Positions 8,587 through 16,079 of a stretch of DNA of 64,000 nucleotides are shown here, in pieces. The notes under the pieces are model-generated. The model was given only the letters and a program-made list of their open reading frames with translations, was not told the DNA's origin and ran no database searches. Position 1 is the first letter of the stretch. Every line of letters starts with the position of its first letter. Source of the stretch: Bradyrhizobium sp. CCGUVB4N. GTDB lineage: Bacteria; Pseudomonadota; Alphaproteobacteria; Rhizobiales; Xanthobacteraceae. Location of the stretch: NCBI RefSeq assembly GCF_024199945.1, contig NZ_JANADP010000001.1, forward strand, positions 7,812,001 through 7,876,000. The letters run 5' to 3'. A program made the position numbers and the translations under genes.

Positions 8587-8662
8587 CCCTGTACTCCTGT
8601 CGCGGTCGCGAGACTGCCCCGCGACTACTTGCACAGGATGCCACGGTGATCGCACCATTGCC

Positions 8663-8676
8663 GTGATCGCGATCAC
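8663..8676. promoter_or_regulatory. CRP/FNR-type palindrome upstream of peptide gene 1
   Basis: gtgatcgcgatcac is a perfect palindrome fitting GTGA-N6-TCAC, the core of CRP/FNR-superfamily sites. Its centre is 83 bases upstream of the start codon at 8586. The same box at exactly the same distance precedes the second peptide gene. Regulator identity is not known. Confidence 0.45.
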
Positions 8677-8690
8677 GCTGGGATCAGCTC

Positions 8691-8776
8691 GTAGGATGGG
8701 TAGAGCGAAGCGAAACCCATCAATCTAACGGCTCGGCCGCAAAGCGATGGGTTTCGCTGCGCTCTACCCATCCTAC
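8691..8776. repeat. Palindromic repeat family A, copy 2
   Basis: Same arms as the copy at 7919 (gtaggatgggtagagcg ... cgctctacccatcctac). It sits just upstream of peptide gene 1, at the outer edge of the duplicated block. The remaining 8777-8978 shows no convincing gene on either strand. Confidence 0.85.
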
Positions 8777-8978
8777 AGGTACTGAAGCCGCCGTAGCCCA
8801 TGTTTGCTTTGGGCCAACAGGCGACATGGCGGACGGATCATCAGGTACGTGGCCCGACTGCCCCGAACGCCACACGCCGAGAATCGCCCCAATTGCTCAA
8901 TTTCTCCGAATTTGGTTGAACGAACCGTTAGGGAGGCGAGGCTAGTGGTGACATCAGTACATACCCTTGGAACGAACG

Positions 8979-9173
8979 ATGAGATGGCTCAGGTGGCAGT
9001 TCACGCGCAGTGACGTCTTCGTCGTCCTTTTTGCCGTAGCTCTGATATGTGTCTGCGCTGTCATTCTTGTTCGATATCCGTCCGTTCATCAGGCATCTGG
9101 CTTCGGCCCGGATTGGGATTGCAAGAGTGTCCCCAACAGTGAGCCAGTTTGCATGAAGAAGACCAGCCATTAG
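8979..9173 (+). CDS. Hypothetical single-pass small membrane protein
   Basis: The 64-residue product from the ATG at 8979 (a TTG four codons upstream is also possible) has a basic N terminus, one strong membrane segment ('DVFVVLFAVALICVCAVILV', about 11-30) and a polar tail with two Cys residues ('DWDCKSV', 'PVCMKK'), which could pair if the tail is periplasmic. The ribosome-binding site is weak (GGAACG). I do not recognise the family. It sits between the two double-glycine peptide genes on the opposite strand and is followed by a half copy of repeat A. Confidence 0.5.
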   Translation: MRWLRWQFTRSDVFVVLFAVALICVCAVILVRYPSVHQASGFGPDWDCKSVPNSEPVCMKKTSH

Positions 9174-9190
9174 CTTGACGACCGCTCGCT

Positions 9191-9242
9191 TTGCCGCCGA
9201 GCCGTTAGAATGATGGGTTTCGCTTCGCTCCGCCCATCCTAC
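9191..9242. repeat. Half copy of palindromic repeat family A
   Basis: gccgttagaatgatggg and the following arm match the right half of the copy at 12054-12139 almost base for base and end in cccatcctac, but the left arm is missing. This is a truncated element directly behind the small gene ending at 9173. Confidence 0.7.
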
Positions 9243-9305
9243 CGGTATTGCTAATCGGCGGACGGTACGACAGGTCAGCAATGGGCCGGAAGGCGGAAGT
9301 CGTCC

Positions 9306-9560
9306 TTAGATGCTGCCGGCAAGATGAAGCAAAAGGACGTACAGCCCAAGCCCCGTCGAAAACCAGAGGATGAAATACAAGATCAGCTTAAAAAGGTCGC
9401 TGTCGCTGCGACGATAGTAGGAACGATCCGGGTTGGCTATCTGCCTTTCTTCGCGAATTAACTTGCCAGCCTCCCGTACGAGGGCCAACGCTCCAATCAT
9501 GATCCAGAGCTGCAACAAGATGAACATATGGCCATGCGTTATAGTGCGCATGTCAATCAT
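9306..9560 (-). CDS. Hypothetical two-helix membrane protein
   Basis: The 84-residue product has two hydrophobic segments ('FILLQLWIMIGALALV' and 'LFKLILYFILWFSTGLGLYV') separated by a charged 25-residue loop with 'REERQIANPDRSYYRR'. Starts at 9560, 9551 or 9527 are all possible; none has a strong ribosome-binding site. The family is not recognised. It lies between the two double-glycine peptide genes in their orientation. An immunity or export-accessory role would be speculation from position only. Confidence 0.5.
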   Translation of the reverse strand: MIDMRTITHGHMFILLQLWIMIGALALVREAGKLIREERQIANPDRSYYRRSDSDLFKLILYFILWFSTGLGLYVLLLHLAGSI

Positions 9561-9632
9561 TCACGCGGCCGAAAGATAAACTTTGATTGAACAGCCGAAA
9601 ATGATCGCTCGTCGGATGGTTTAAACCCTTGC

Positions 9633-9695
9633 GAAGCCATCATCCTTGCGCCGATCAGGCAGGCCGGCAATGAAGTCGCCGCGATCAAGCGGCTC
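9633..9695 (+). pseudogene. C-terminal remnant of an NlpC/P60 gene
   Basis: Read in frame from 9633, this 21-codon stretch encodes 'EAIILAPIRQAGNEVAAIKRL'-like sequence, which aligns with the last residues of the intact NlpC/P60 gene ending at 7392 (EPIALAI..IKAAGSEVVAIKRL). The DNA is also similar (aagtcgccgcgatcaagcgg against aagtcgtcgcgatcaagcgg). The rest of the gene and the stop codon are gone. It abuts the degenerate repeat and the second peptide gene, so it marks an old duplication that included the 3' end of this gene. Confidence 0.6.
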
Positions 9696-9712
9696 CATCT
9701 GTATCTCTTGAG

Positions 9713-9757
9713 ATGGGCGGAGCTCTACGAGAGCCATCGTCAGCTCCACCCATCCCA
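9713..9757. repeat. Degenerate family A palindrome beside peptide gene 2
   Basis: gatgggcggagctctacgag ... cagctccacccatccc is a decayed version of the family A hairpin, in the same relative place as the one beside peptide gene 1. Confidence 0.5.
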
Positions 9758-9769
9758 CTTTCCGTTTCC

Positions 9770-9961
9770 TTAGAACAGGCGTAGCTGCGGATTTTTCAGC
9801 AGACCACCGCCACCCAATTGGGGCGGGTTCTCGACACGCACCGGCAGATGCGGTTCGTTGATCCAGCCGGGATGGCCAAATACGCTGCCGCCGGCGACCT
9901 GCTCGAGTTCGCCTGCCGATAGCTCACGCTTCACCTGCGCTTCGACTCCAGTCAATGTCAT
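9770..9961 (-). CDS. Double-glycine-leader small peptide, paralog 2
   Basis: The start at 9961 follows AGGAGG at good spacing. The 63-residue product has the leader 'VKRELSAGELEQVAGG' and a core with 'RVENPPQLGGGGLLKNP' and a terminal RLF. It is identical to paralog 1 over VKRELSA, RVENPP and LGGGGLLKNP but differs between the Gly-Gly and the core motif, so both ends seem constrained. The core has no Cys. About 100 bases upstream and 40 bases downstream are also similar between the two loci, so the whole block was duplicated. No transporter gene is nearby. A secreted peptide is likely from the leader; activity is unknown. Confidence 0.7.
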   Translation of the reverse strand: MTLTGVEAQVKRELSAGELEQVAGGSVFGHPGWINEPHLPVRVENPPQLGGGGLLKNPQLRLF

Positions 9962-10037
9962 CTCAGTCCTCCTGTCGCTGCCGCGAGACTGCCCCGCGAC
10001 TACCCACACAGGATGCGGCAAAGATCGCACCATTGCC

Positions 10038-10051
10038 GTGATTGCGATCAC
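10038..10051. promoter_or_regulatory. CRP/FNR-type palindrome upstream of peptide gene 2
   Basis: gtgattgcgatcac fits GTGA-N6-TCAC with one central mismatch to perfect symmetry. Its centre is 83 bases from the start codon at 9961, the same spacing as at paralog 1, which argues for a functional site kept after duplication. Confidence 0.45.
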
Positions 10052-10101
10052 GCTGGGATCAGGTCGCCACTCCAGCCGACGAGCCGCGAAAGACTCGTAG
10101 C

Positions 10102-11040
10102 TCAGGGCTGATGACCCAGCTTCACAATCATCCGCGGATGACGTTCACTCAGGGCCTTCAACGCGAGCAAGCTCTTCCGTTCCTCTTCGCGGTCGAACGT
10201 GTAGCTGCCAGGTTCGACTCCGTGCTCCCAGCCCCAACGGGTGTGGCAAGCGTCGCCAGTGAGGAGCACCGGACCTTCCGGAGTGCGGGCGAGATAGGAA
10301 AGATGGCCCGCCGTGTGTCCTGGAGTCGGGATTGCGAACAACGAGCCATCACCGAAGACATCGATCACCCCTTCGAACTTGCCGTCCGGATCCTTGGTGA
10401 ACTGAAATTCCTGAATCGCTGGCCGCCCCTCAAAGAAGGCGTCTTCCATCCCCTCGACAAAGAAGTTCTCCAGCTTCTTTTCCTCGGCCTCTCCAGGCCC
10501 CGTATAAAACGGCACATCTTTTGGAATGTCGGGCATCCCGGAGATATGATCGAGATGAAGATGAGTCATCAGTACCCCTTTGAGGGGAGTCCCTTCCGAT
10601 TTGATGATCGACAAGGAGTCTTGCCGGACTTGCATCTTGTCGAGCTTTGCGAAGTTCCGCACCACCCATCCGACGCCCAGACTCTTGGGGTCCTCGACAA
10701 GCCGCTTCGAAACGCCGGTGTCGACCATGTAGAACCCCTGCGTCGGATGCCGCAGGAGATGCGCATAGATCTGGATCGGCTCCTCGTGGTCCTTGAGCCC
10801 CGCCTGGACGGCTTGGGAGTCCTTCAGATTGAGCAGCCCCGATAGATCGGCGACCCAATCCGCGCTGACGACCGTCTTGAGTTCGATCGGTCCCGGCTGA
10901 TCGATGAGAGCCTCCATGGCCGCCGAGCTGATCGGCTTGCCAAGGCCGGCAGACTTCGTCGGATGGGAGCTCTGGGCGCACCCGGAAAGCGCGACGATGG
11001 CAAGGGCGCCAATAAAAGAGAGTCCTGACTTGCGGAGCAT
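10102..11040 (-). CDS. Metallo-beta-lactamase-fold lipoprotein, AHL-lactonase-like
   Basis: The 312-residue protein has a lipoprotein signal ending in LSGC (Cys21). The metal motif HxHxDH is at His160, His162, Asp164 and His165 ('THLHLDHISG'), with later ligands in 'PTPGHTAGHLSYL' and 'LTGDACHTRW'. The spacing and the GDA-type Asp resemble the N-acyl-homoserine lactonase branch of the superfamily, but other lactone or ester hydrolases share them. The lipid anchor would place it in the periplasm or outer membrane. It is divergent from a lysR gene 120 bases away, which probably controls it. Confidence 0.85.
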   Translation of the reverse strand: MLRKSGLSFIGALAIVALSGCAQSSHPTKSAGLGKPISSAAMEALIDQPGPIELKTVVSADWVADLSGLLNLKDSQAVQAGLKDHEEPIQIYAHLLRHPTQGFYMVDTGVSKRLVEDPKSLGVGWVVRNFAKLDKMQVRQDSLSIIKSEGTPLKGVLMTHLHLDHISGMPDIPKDVPFYTGPGEAEEKKLENFFVEGMEDAFFEGRPAIQEFQFTKDPDGKFEGVIDVFGDGSLFAIPTPGHTAGHLSYLARTPEGPVLLTGDACHTRWGWEHGVEPGSYTFDREEERKSLLALKALSERHPRMIVKLGHQP

Positions 11041-11160
11041 GATCGGTTTTTCCTCGTTTCTGCTACCGCTTTCGCCTTGGGCTGCTAGAATGGCAATCGC
11101 CTAAATTCCTATGTCGCCATCCATAATTGAATGGGCCTGGGACAAAGCCGAGGAGCGAAC

Positions 11161-12057
11161 GTGGACCTGCAATGGGACGATCTGCGGATCTTTCTCGCCG
11201 TCGCCGACGCCGGCAGCCTCAGTGGCGCCGCGCGCCGCCTCAAGGCGAGTCAACCCACTTTGAGCCGGAGGATCGCGGAGATGGAGTACGCGCTCGGCGA
11301 GCCCCTTTTCATTCGCAAGAACCAGGGCATCGCCTTGACGAAAACCGGAGCCAGGTTGCTTCCCGCAGCCCAGGGCATGGCGCAATGGGCGACGGAAGCA
11401 AATCGCGCAGTCGACGCGAAGAACTCAGCCGTAAGCGGCCGCGTGCGCATCGCGGCCGTACCGGCATTTGCCTTTGATTTCCTGCCTCCGATCGCGGAAA
11501 AGCTCAAGAGGAAGCATCCGCAGATCACTCTCGAAGTTTTGGCTGGCACCGAACGCTTGAACCTCGCACGCGGCGAGGCCGACATCGCGCTCAGGAGATA
11601 TCCATCTGATGATCCTGATCTCATCACAGTCGACGAAGTCGCTATTCCGATCGGCGCGTATGCGAGCAGAGACTACGCCCGGAGACTTCCCGCGAGATAC
11701 GACTTCCGCGACCTCCACTGGATCGCATGGGCAGGAGAGCTCGAGATGGTGAGCCCGAATCCGGAGTTCGCTGCCAGGATCCCGGACTTTCGTCCCGCTT
11801 TCACGTCTGACGATTACAGCGTTCAAGTCGCGGCTTGCCACGCCGGGGTCGGCGCAATGATCCTTCTCAAGACCTCCCATCGGATCAAACGACCGGGCGA
11901 ACTCGTCGAGCTAAAGCTCGTCCTTCCAACGTCGCTCCGCGCAGCCATCTCGATCATCTGCCATAAACGCATGGTGGATCTCCCGAAGGTCAGAACGGTG
12001 GTGGACCTGCTCCGGCAAGAGTTTGCTGATCTGAGGAAGAGCCAAGGCAGCTCGTAG
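11161..12057 (+). CDS. LysR-family transcriptional regulator
   Basis: I choose the GTG at 11161 because GAGGAG lies seven bases upstream; an ATG at 11131 is less well placed. The 298-residue protein has an N-terminal winged HTH ('DLRIFLAVADAGSLSGAARR', 'KASQPTLSRRIAEME') and a LysR substrate-binding domain from about residue 90. LysR proteins usually control the divergent neighbour, here the metallo-beta-lactamase-fold lipoprotein. The TAG stop (12055-12057) lies inside the left arm of a family A palindrome, so the C terminus is set by the repeat. Confidence 0.92.
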   Translation: MDLQWDDLRIFLAVADAGSLSGAARRLKASQPTLSRRIAEMEYALGEPLFIRKNQGIALTKTGARLLPAAQGMAQWATEANRAVDAKNSAVSGRVRIAAVPAFAFDFLPPIAEKLKRKHPQITLEVLAGTERLNLARGEADIALRRYPSDDPDLITVDEVAIPIGAYASRDYARRLPARYDFRDLHWIAWAGELEMVSPNPEFAARIPDFRPAFTSDDYSVQVAACHAGVGAMILLKTSHRIKRPGELVELKLVLPTSLRAAISIICHKRMVDLPKVRTVVDLLRQEFADLRKSQGSS

Positions 12058-12139
12058 GATGGGTAGAGCGAAGCGAAACCCATCGCCTTGTGGCCGCGCC
12101 GTTAGAATGATGGGTTTCGCTTCGCTCTACCCATCCTAC
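12054..12139. repeat. Palindromic repeat family A, copy 3
   Basis: gtaggatgggtagagcg ... gctctacccatcctac forms a long hairpin between the convergent lysR and ABC-transporter genes. It contains the lysR stop codon and ends five bases before the stop of the ATPase gene, so it fills the entire intergenic space. Confidence 0.85.
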
Positions 12140-12144
12140 AGGTC

Positions 12145-13782
12145 CTATGTCGCGACCGAGCCGTTGCCGGCCGTCTCGAGCCGGAACGCGGCCGCGAACA
12201 GGGCGCGGGTGTAATCCGTCTTCGGATTCTTGAACAGCTCCGCGGCCTGGCCTTCCTCGACCACCTTGCCGCCGCGCATCACGATGAGATGGCTTGCGAG
12301 CGAGGCGACGACGCGCAGATCGTGCGAGATGAACATGTAGGTGAGATCGCGCCTGCGCTGCAATTCGCGCAGCAGGTCGACCATCTGCGCCTGGATGAGC
12401 ATGTCGAGCGCGCTGGTCGGTTCGTCCAGCACGACGAAATCCGGCTCCAGCACCACCGCGCGCGCGATGCTGATGCGCTGGCGCTGGCCGCCGGAGAATT
12501 CATGCGGGTAGCGAAAGCGGGTATCCGGCTTCAGCCCGACATCCTCCAGCGCCTTGACGACCCGCGCCTCGCGCTCGTCGCGCGATAGCTTGGGCTGATG
12601 CACCGAAAGGCCTTCGGCGATGATGTCGTCGACCGACATGCGCGGGCTGAGCGAGCCGAACGGATCCTGGAACACGATCTGCATGTCGCGCCGGAAGGGC
12701 CGCATCTCCTTGAAACGCAAACCCTGGATGTCCTTGCCCAGGAACACGATCCGCCCGTTCGACGAGATCAGCCGCAGCAGCGCGAGCCCCAGCGTGGTCT
12801 TGCCTGAACCGGACTCGCCCACGACACCGAGCGTCTCGCCCTTGCGCACGGCGACGCTGACGCCGTCGACGGCCTTGATGTGCCCGACCGTCTTGCGCAT
12901 CAGGCCGCGCTTGATCGGAAACCACACCTTGAGATCATCGGCCGCCATCACCACCGGCGCATCCGGCTGCGGCGGTGCCGGATCCGGCTTCGGCTCGGCC
13001 GCGAGCAGATCGCGCGTATAGGGATGTCTTGGTGTCCTGAACACCTGCTCGACCGGCCCCTGCTCGACGATCTCGCCGCCCTTCATGACGCAGACGGTGT
13101 CGGCGATGCGGCGCACGATGCCGAGATCATGGGTGATGAAGAGCAGGCTCATGCCGAGCCGCGAACGGATCTCGGCGAGCAGCGCCAGGATCTGCGCCTG
13201 CACGGTGACGTCGAGCGCCGTGGTCGGCTCATCCGCGATCAGCAAATCCGGCTCGTTGGCGAGTGCCATCGCGATCATCACGCGCTGGCGCTGGCCACCG
13301 GAGAGCTGATGCGGATAGCTCTTCAGCCGCGTCTCCGGCTCGGGAATGCCGACCTGCGTCAGCAGCTCGAGCGTCCGCTTGCGCGCCTGCGCGTTGCTGG
13401 TCGGATTATGCAGCTGAATGATCTCGCCGATCTGCGCCTCGATCGTGTGCAGCGGATTGAGCGAGGTCATCGGCTCTTGGAAGATGATGGAGATGTCGCT
13501 GCCTCTGATCTCCCGCATCTGCTGCTCGGACTGGTCGATCAGCTCCTGCCCCTTGAAGCGGATGCTGCCGGAGGGATGCGAGGCGCTGGGATAGGGCAAA
13601 AGTTTCAGGATCGAGAGCGCGCTGACCGACTTGCCGGAACCGGACTCTCCGACCAGCGCGACGCATTCGCCGCGCTTGATCTGGAACGAGACCTTGTCGA
13701 CCGCAAGCGTCGTGGCGCCGCCCTGGTGGAAGGCCACCGAGAGATCGCGTACCGCAAGCAAAGGCTGGTTGATCGCGTCCAT
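12145..13782 (-). CDS. yejF: Peptide ABC transporter, double ATP-binding protein (YejF type)
   Basis: The 545-residue protein fuses two oligopeptide-type ATPase domains. The first has Walker A 'GESGSGKS' (Lys51) and signature 'LSGGQRQR'; the second has 'GESGSGKT' near residue 320 and 'FSGGQRQR' near 435, each with a Walker B of the form 'DEPT'. It powers the inner-membrane importer formed by the two upstream permeases. The start ATG at 13782 lies 7 bases after the yejE stop behind GAGGG. It is the last gene of a five-gene operon, and its stop abuts a large palindrome. Confidence 0.92.
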   Translation of the reverse strand: MDAINQPLLAVRDLSVAFHQGGATTLAVDKVSFQIKRGECVALVGESGSGKSVSALSILKLLPYPSASHPSGSIRFKGQELIDQSEQQMREIRGSDISIIFQEPMTSLNPLHTIEAQIGEIIQLHNPTSNAQARKRTLELLTQVGIPEPETRLKSYPHQLSGGQRQRVMIAMALANEPDLLIADEPTTALDVTVQAQILALLAEIRSRLGMSLLFITHDLGIVRRIADTVCVMKGGEIVEQGPVEQVFRTPRHPYTRDLLAAEPKPDPAPPQPDAPVVMAADDLKVWFPIKRGLMRKTVGHIKAVDGVSVAVRKGETLGVVGESGSGKTTLGLALLRLISSNGRIVFLGKDIQGLRFKEMRPFRRDMQIVFQDPFGSLSPRMSVDDIIAEGLSVHQPKLSRDEREARVVKALEDVGLKPDTRFRYPHEFSGGQRQRISIARAVVLEPDFVVLDEPTSALDMLIQAQMVDLLRELQRRRDLTYMFISHDLRVVASLASHLIVMRGGKVVEEGQAAELFKNPKTDYTRALFAAAFRLETAGNGSVAT

Positions 13783-13789
13783 CACGCCC

Positions 13790-14968
13790 TCACTTGAACG
13801 CCTTGCGCGGATCGAAAGCGTCGCGCACGGCTTCGCCGATGAAGATCAGGAGCGACAGCATGATCGCGACCGAGAAGAAGCCGGAGAAGCCGAGCCATGG
13901 CGCCTGAACGTTGGATTTGCCCTGGGACAGCAGCTCGCCGAGCGACGGCGAGCCGGGCGGCAACCCGAAGCCGAGAAAGTCGAGGGCCGTGAGCGTCATG
14001 ACCGAGGACGATACGATGAACGGCAGGAACGTCATTGTCGCGACCATCGCATTCGGCAGCAAATGCTTGAACATGATCGTGGCGTTCGACACGCCGAGTG
14101 CCCGCGCCGCCTGGATGTACTCGAAATTGCGCCCGCGCAGGAACTCCGCGCGCACGAGCCCGACCAGCGACACCCAGGAAAACAACAGCAGGATCCCGAG
14201 CAGCACGAAGAATCCGGGCACGAGCACCGAGGACAGGATGAGCAGCAGATAGAGCGACGGGATTGCGGTCCATATCTCGATGAAACGCTGGAAGAACAGG
14301 TCGACCCAGCCGCCGAAATAGCCCTGCACCGCGCCCGCCGCGATGCCGACGACTGACGAGACAATGGTCAGGCACAGGCCGAACAGCACGGAGATGCGGA
14401 AGCCGTAGATCAACCGCGCCACCACATCGCGGCCCTGATCGTCGGTTCCGAGCCAGTTATATTCGAGATCGCGGCAGCTTTTGAGGCCCTTCTTCTCGAC
14501 CACCGGCTTGCATTGCGCTTCCGTCAGCATCCAGGTCGGCGGCGACGGGGCGGGTGTCGGCAGATCGAGGTTGTGGGTGTCGTAGGAATAGCGGATCAGC
14601 GGCCAGACGATGCTGCCGCCCTTGTCCTTGATCAGCTTCTGCAGATAGGGATCGCGATAATCCGCCGCCGTCTCGAAGTCGCCGCCAAACGTCGTCTCCG
14701 AATAGGTGACGAAGGCCGGCCAATAGAGATGGCCGTCATATTTGATCATGAACGGCCGATCATTGGCGATCAGCTCGGCGAACAGCGACACGACGAACAG
14801 AATCATGAAGATCCAGAACGACCAATAGCCGCGCCGGTTCGCCTTGAAGTTCTGCCAGCGCCGCCTGTTGAGCGGCGACGGCGCGAACGGCTTGCGCGTG
14901 ATCGGCACGGCGTCACCGAGCGGCGACTTCGCGGTGGTCTCGATCGGGGTCGGAGCGGTCAGCGTCAT
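13790..14968 (-). CDS. yejE: Peptide ABC transporter permease (YejE type)
   Basis: The 392-residue permease starts at 14968 behind GGGAGG; its ATG shares one base with the yejB stop (TGATG). It has an N-terminal membrane segment near 50, a long periplasmic loop with 'NWLGTDDQGRDVVARL', typical of DppC/OppC-like permeases, then five or so membrane segments with the EAA-type loop 'RAEFLRGRNFEYIQAARALG'. With YejB it forms the channel. YejABEF imports peptides, including microcin C in E. coli. The large loop fits the YejE branch rather than OppC. Confidence 0.92.
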   Translation of the reverse strand: MTLTAPTPIETTAKSPLGDAVPITRKPFAPSPLNRRRWQNFKANRRGYWSFWIFMILFVVSLFAELIANDRPFMIKYDGHLYWPAFVTYSETTFGGDFETAADYRDPYLQKLIKDKGGSIVWPLIRYSYDTHNLDLPTPAPSPPTWMLTEAQCKPVVEKKGLKSCRDLEYNWLGTDDQGRDVVARLIYGFRISVLFGLCLTIVSSVVGIAAGAVQGYFGGWVDLFFQRFIEIWTAIPSLYLLLILSSVLVPGFFVLLGILLLFSWVSLVGLVRAEFLRGRNFEYIQAARALGVSNATIMFKHLLPNAMVATMTFLPFIVSSSVMTLTALDFLGFGLPPGSPSLGELLSQGKSNVQAPWLGFSGFFSVAIMLSLLIFIGEAVRDAFDPRKAFK

Positions 14969-16077
14969 CAGACCTCCCGCGCCTCGAAATCGATCCGCGG
15001 ATCGACCCACATATAGGCTAGGTCAGAGATGAGATTGACCACGAGGCCCACCAGCGAAAAGATGAAGAGCGTGCCGAACACGACCGGGTAGTCACGGTTG
15101 AGAACGCTCTCGAAGCTGAGCAGCCCCAGCCCGTCCAGCGAAAAGATGGTCTCGATCAGAAGCGAGCCCGAGAAGAAGGCGTGAATGAAGGTGGAGGGAA
15201 AGCCCGCGATGACGATCAGCATCGCATTGCGGAACACGTGGCCATAAAGCACCCGGTTCTCGCTGCAGCCCTTCGCGCGGGCGGTCATCACATATTGCTT
15301 GCGAATCTCGTCGAGGAACGAGTTCTTCGTCAGGAACGTCATGGTCGTGAACGCCCCTAACCCCATGGCGATCAAGGGCAGCGTCAAATGCCAGAAGTAA
15401 TCGATGATCTTCCAGTACCAGGGAAATTGCGACCAGCCGTCCGACGTCAATCCGCGCAGCGGGAACCAGTTGAAGAACGAGCCGCCCGCAAACAGGATGA
15501 TGAGGAGGATCGCGAACAGGAAGCCGGGAATCGCATAGCCGAGCACGAGCACGGTCGACGTCCAGGTGTCGAAGCGCGTTCCGTCCTTCACCGCCTTGCG
15601 GATACCGAGCGGAATCGAGATCAGGTAGGTCAGGAGCGTCAGCCAGATGCCGAGCGAGATCGAGACCGGCAGCTTTTCCTTGACCAGCTGGAGCACGCTG
15701 ACGTCGCGAAAATAGCTGTTGCCGAAATCGAAGCGGGAGAAATTCCAGACCATCAGCGCGAAGCGCTCAGGTGCGGGCTTGTCGAAGCCGAATTGCTTCT
15801 CCAGTTTCTTGATGAAGTCCGGATCGAGACCCTGTGCTCCCCGATATTTCGAGTTGATGGCGTCGCCGCCGGCGCCGAGCTGACCCGGCGCGCGCTGCGC
15901 AAAGTCGCCACCGCCGGAAATACGCGAGGTGCCGCCGGTGTCGGCGCCCGACAACTGCGCGATCACGCGCTCGACCGGGCCGCCCGGCGCGAACTGCACG
16001 ACGACGAAGGAGACGAACATGATTCCGAGCAATGTCGGGATCATCAGAAGGATACGGCGGGCGATATAGGCGCTCAT
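14968..16077 (-). CDS. yejB: Peptide ABC transporter permease (YejB type)
   Basis: The 369-residue permease has an N-terminal helix ('ILLMIPTLLGIMFVSFVVVQ'), a roughly 100-residue periplasmic segment with a Gly-rich stretch, and a C-terminal membrane domain with the EAA-type motif near 'IRKQYVMTARAKGCSENRVL'. The unusually long first loop distinguishes YejB from DppB. The start at 16077 lies 2 bases after the stop of the preceding binding-protein gene, so translation is coupled. Confidence 0.92.
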   Translation of the reverse strand: MSAYIARRILLMIPTLLGIMFVSFVVVQFAPGGPVERVIAQLSGADTGGTSRISGGGDFAQRAPGQLGAGGDAINSKYRGAQGLDPDFIKKLEKQFGFDKPAPERFALMVWNFSRFDFGNSYFRDVSVLQLVKEKLPVSISLGIWLTLLTYLISIPLGIRKAVKDGTRFDTWTSTVLVLGYAIPGFLFAILLIILFAGGSFFNWFPLRGLTSDGWSQFPWYWKIIDYFWHLTLPLIAMGLGAFTTMTFLTKNSFLDEIRKQYVMTARAKGCSENRVLYGHVFRNAMLIVIAGFPSTFIHAFFSGSLLIETIFSLDGLGLLSFESVLNRDYPVVFGTLFIFSLVGLVVNLISDLAYMWVDPRIDFEAREV

Positions 16078-16079
16078 GA

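Noticed and set aside
8587..8676. In-frame N-terminal extension of peptide gene 1 (and the equivalent at 9962-10051 for peptide gene 2)
   Set aside because: The internal starts have good ribosome-binding sites. The extension covers the palindromic GTGA-N6-TCAC box and would place a hydrophobic stretch before a normal double-glycine leader.
8777..8978. Candidate gene between repeat A copy 2 and the small membrane protein gene
   Set aside because: The frame at 8804-9013 has no ribosome-binding site or domain features and overlaps the better-supported 8979-9173 frame.
9561..9769. Possible complete second NlpC/P60 gene
   Set aside because: Only the last 21 codons can be aligned; upstream of 9633 there is no related frame, so it is recorded as a remnant.
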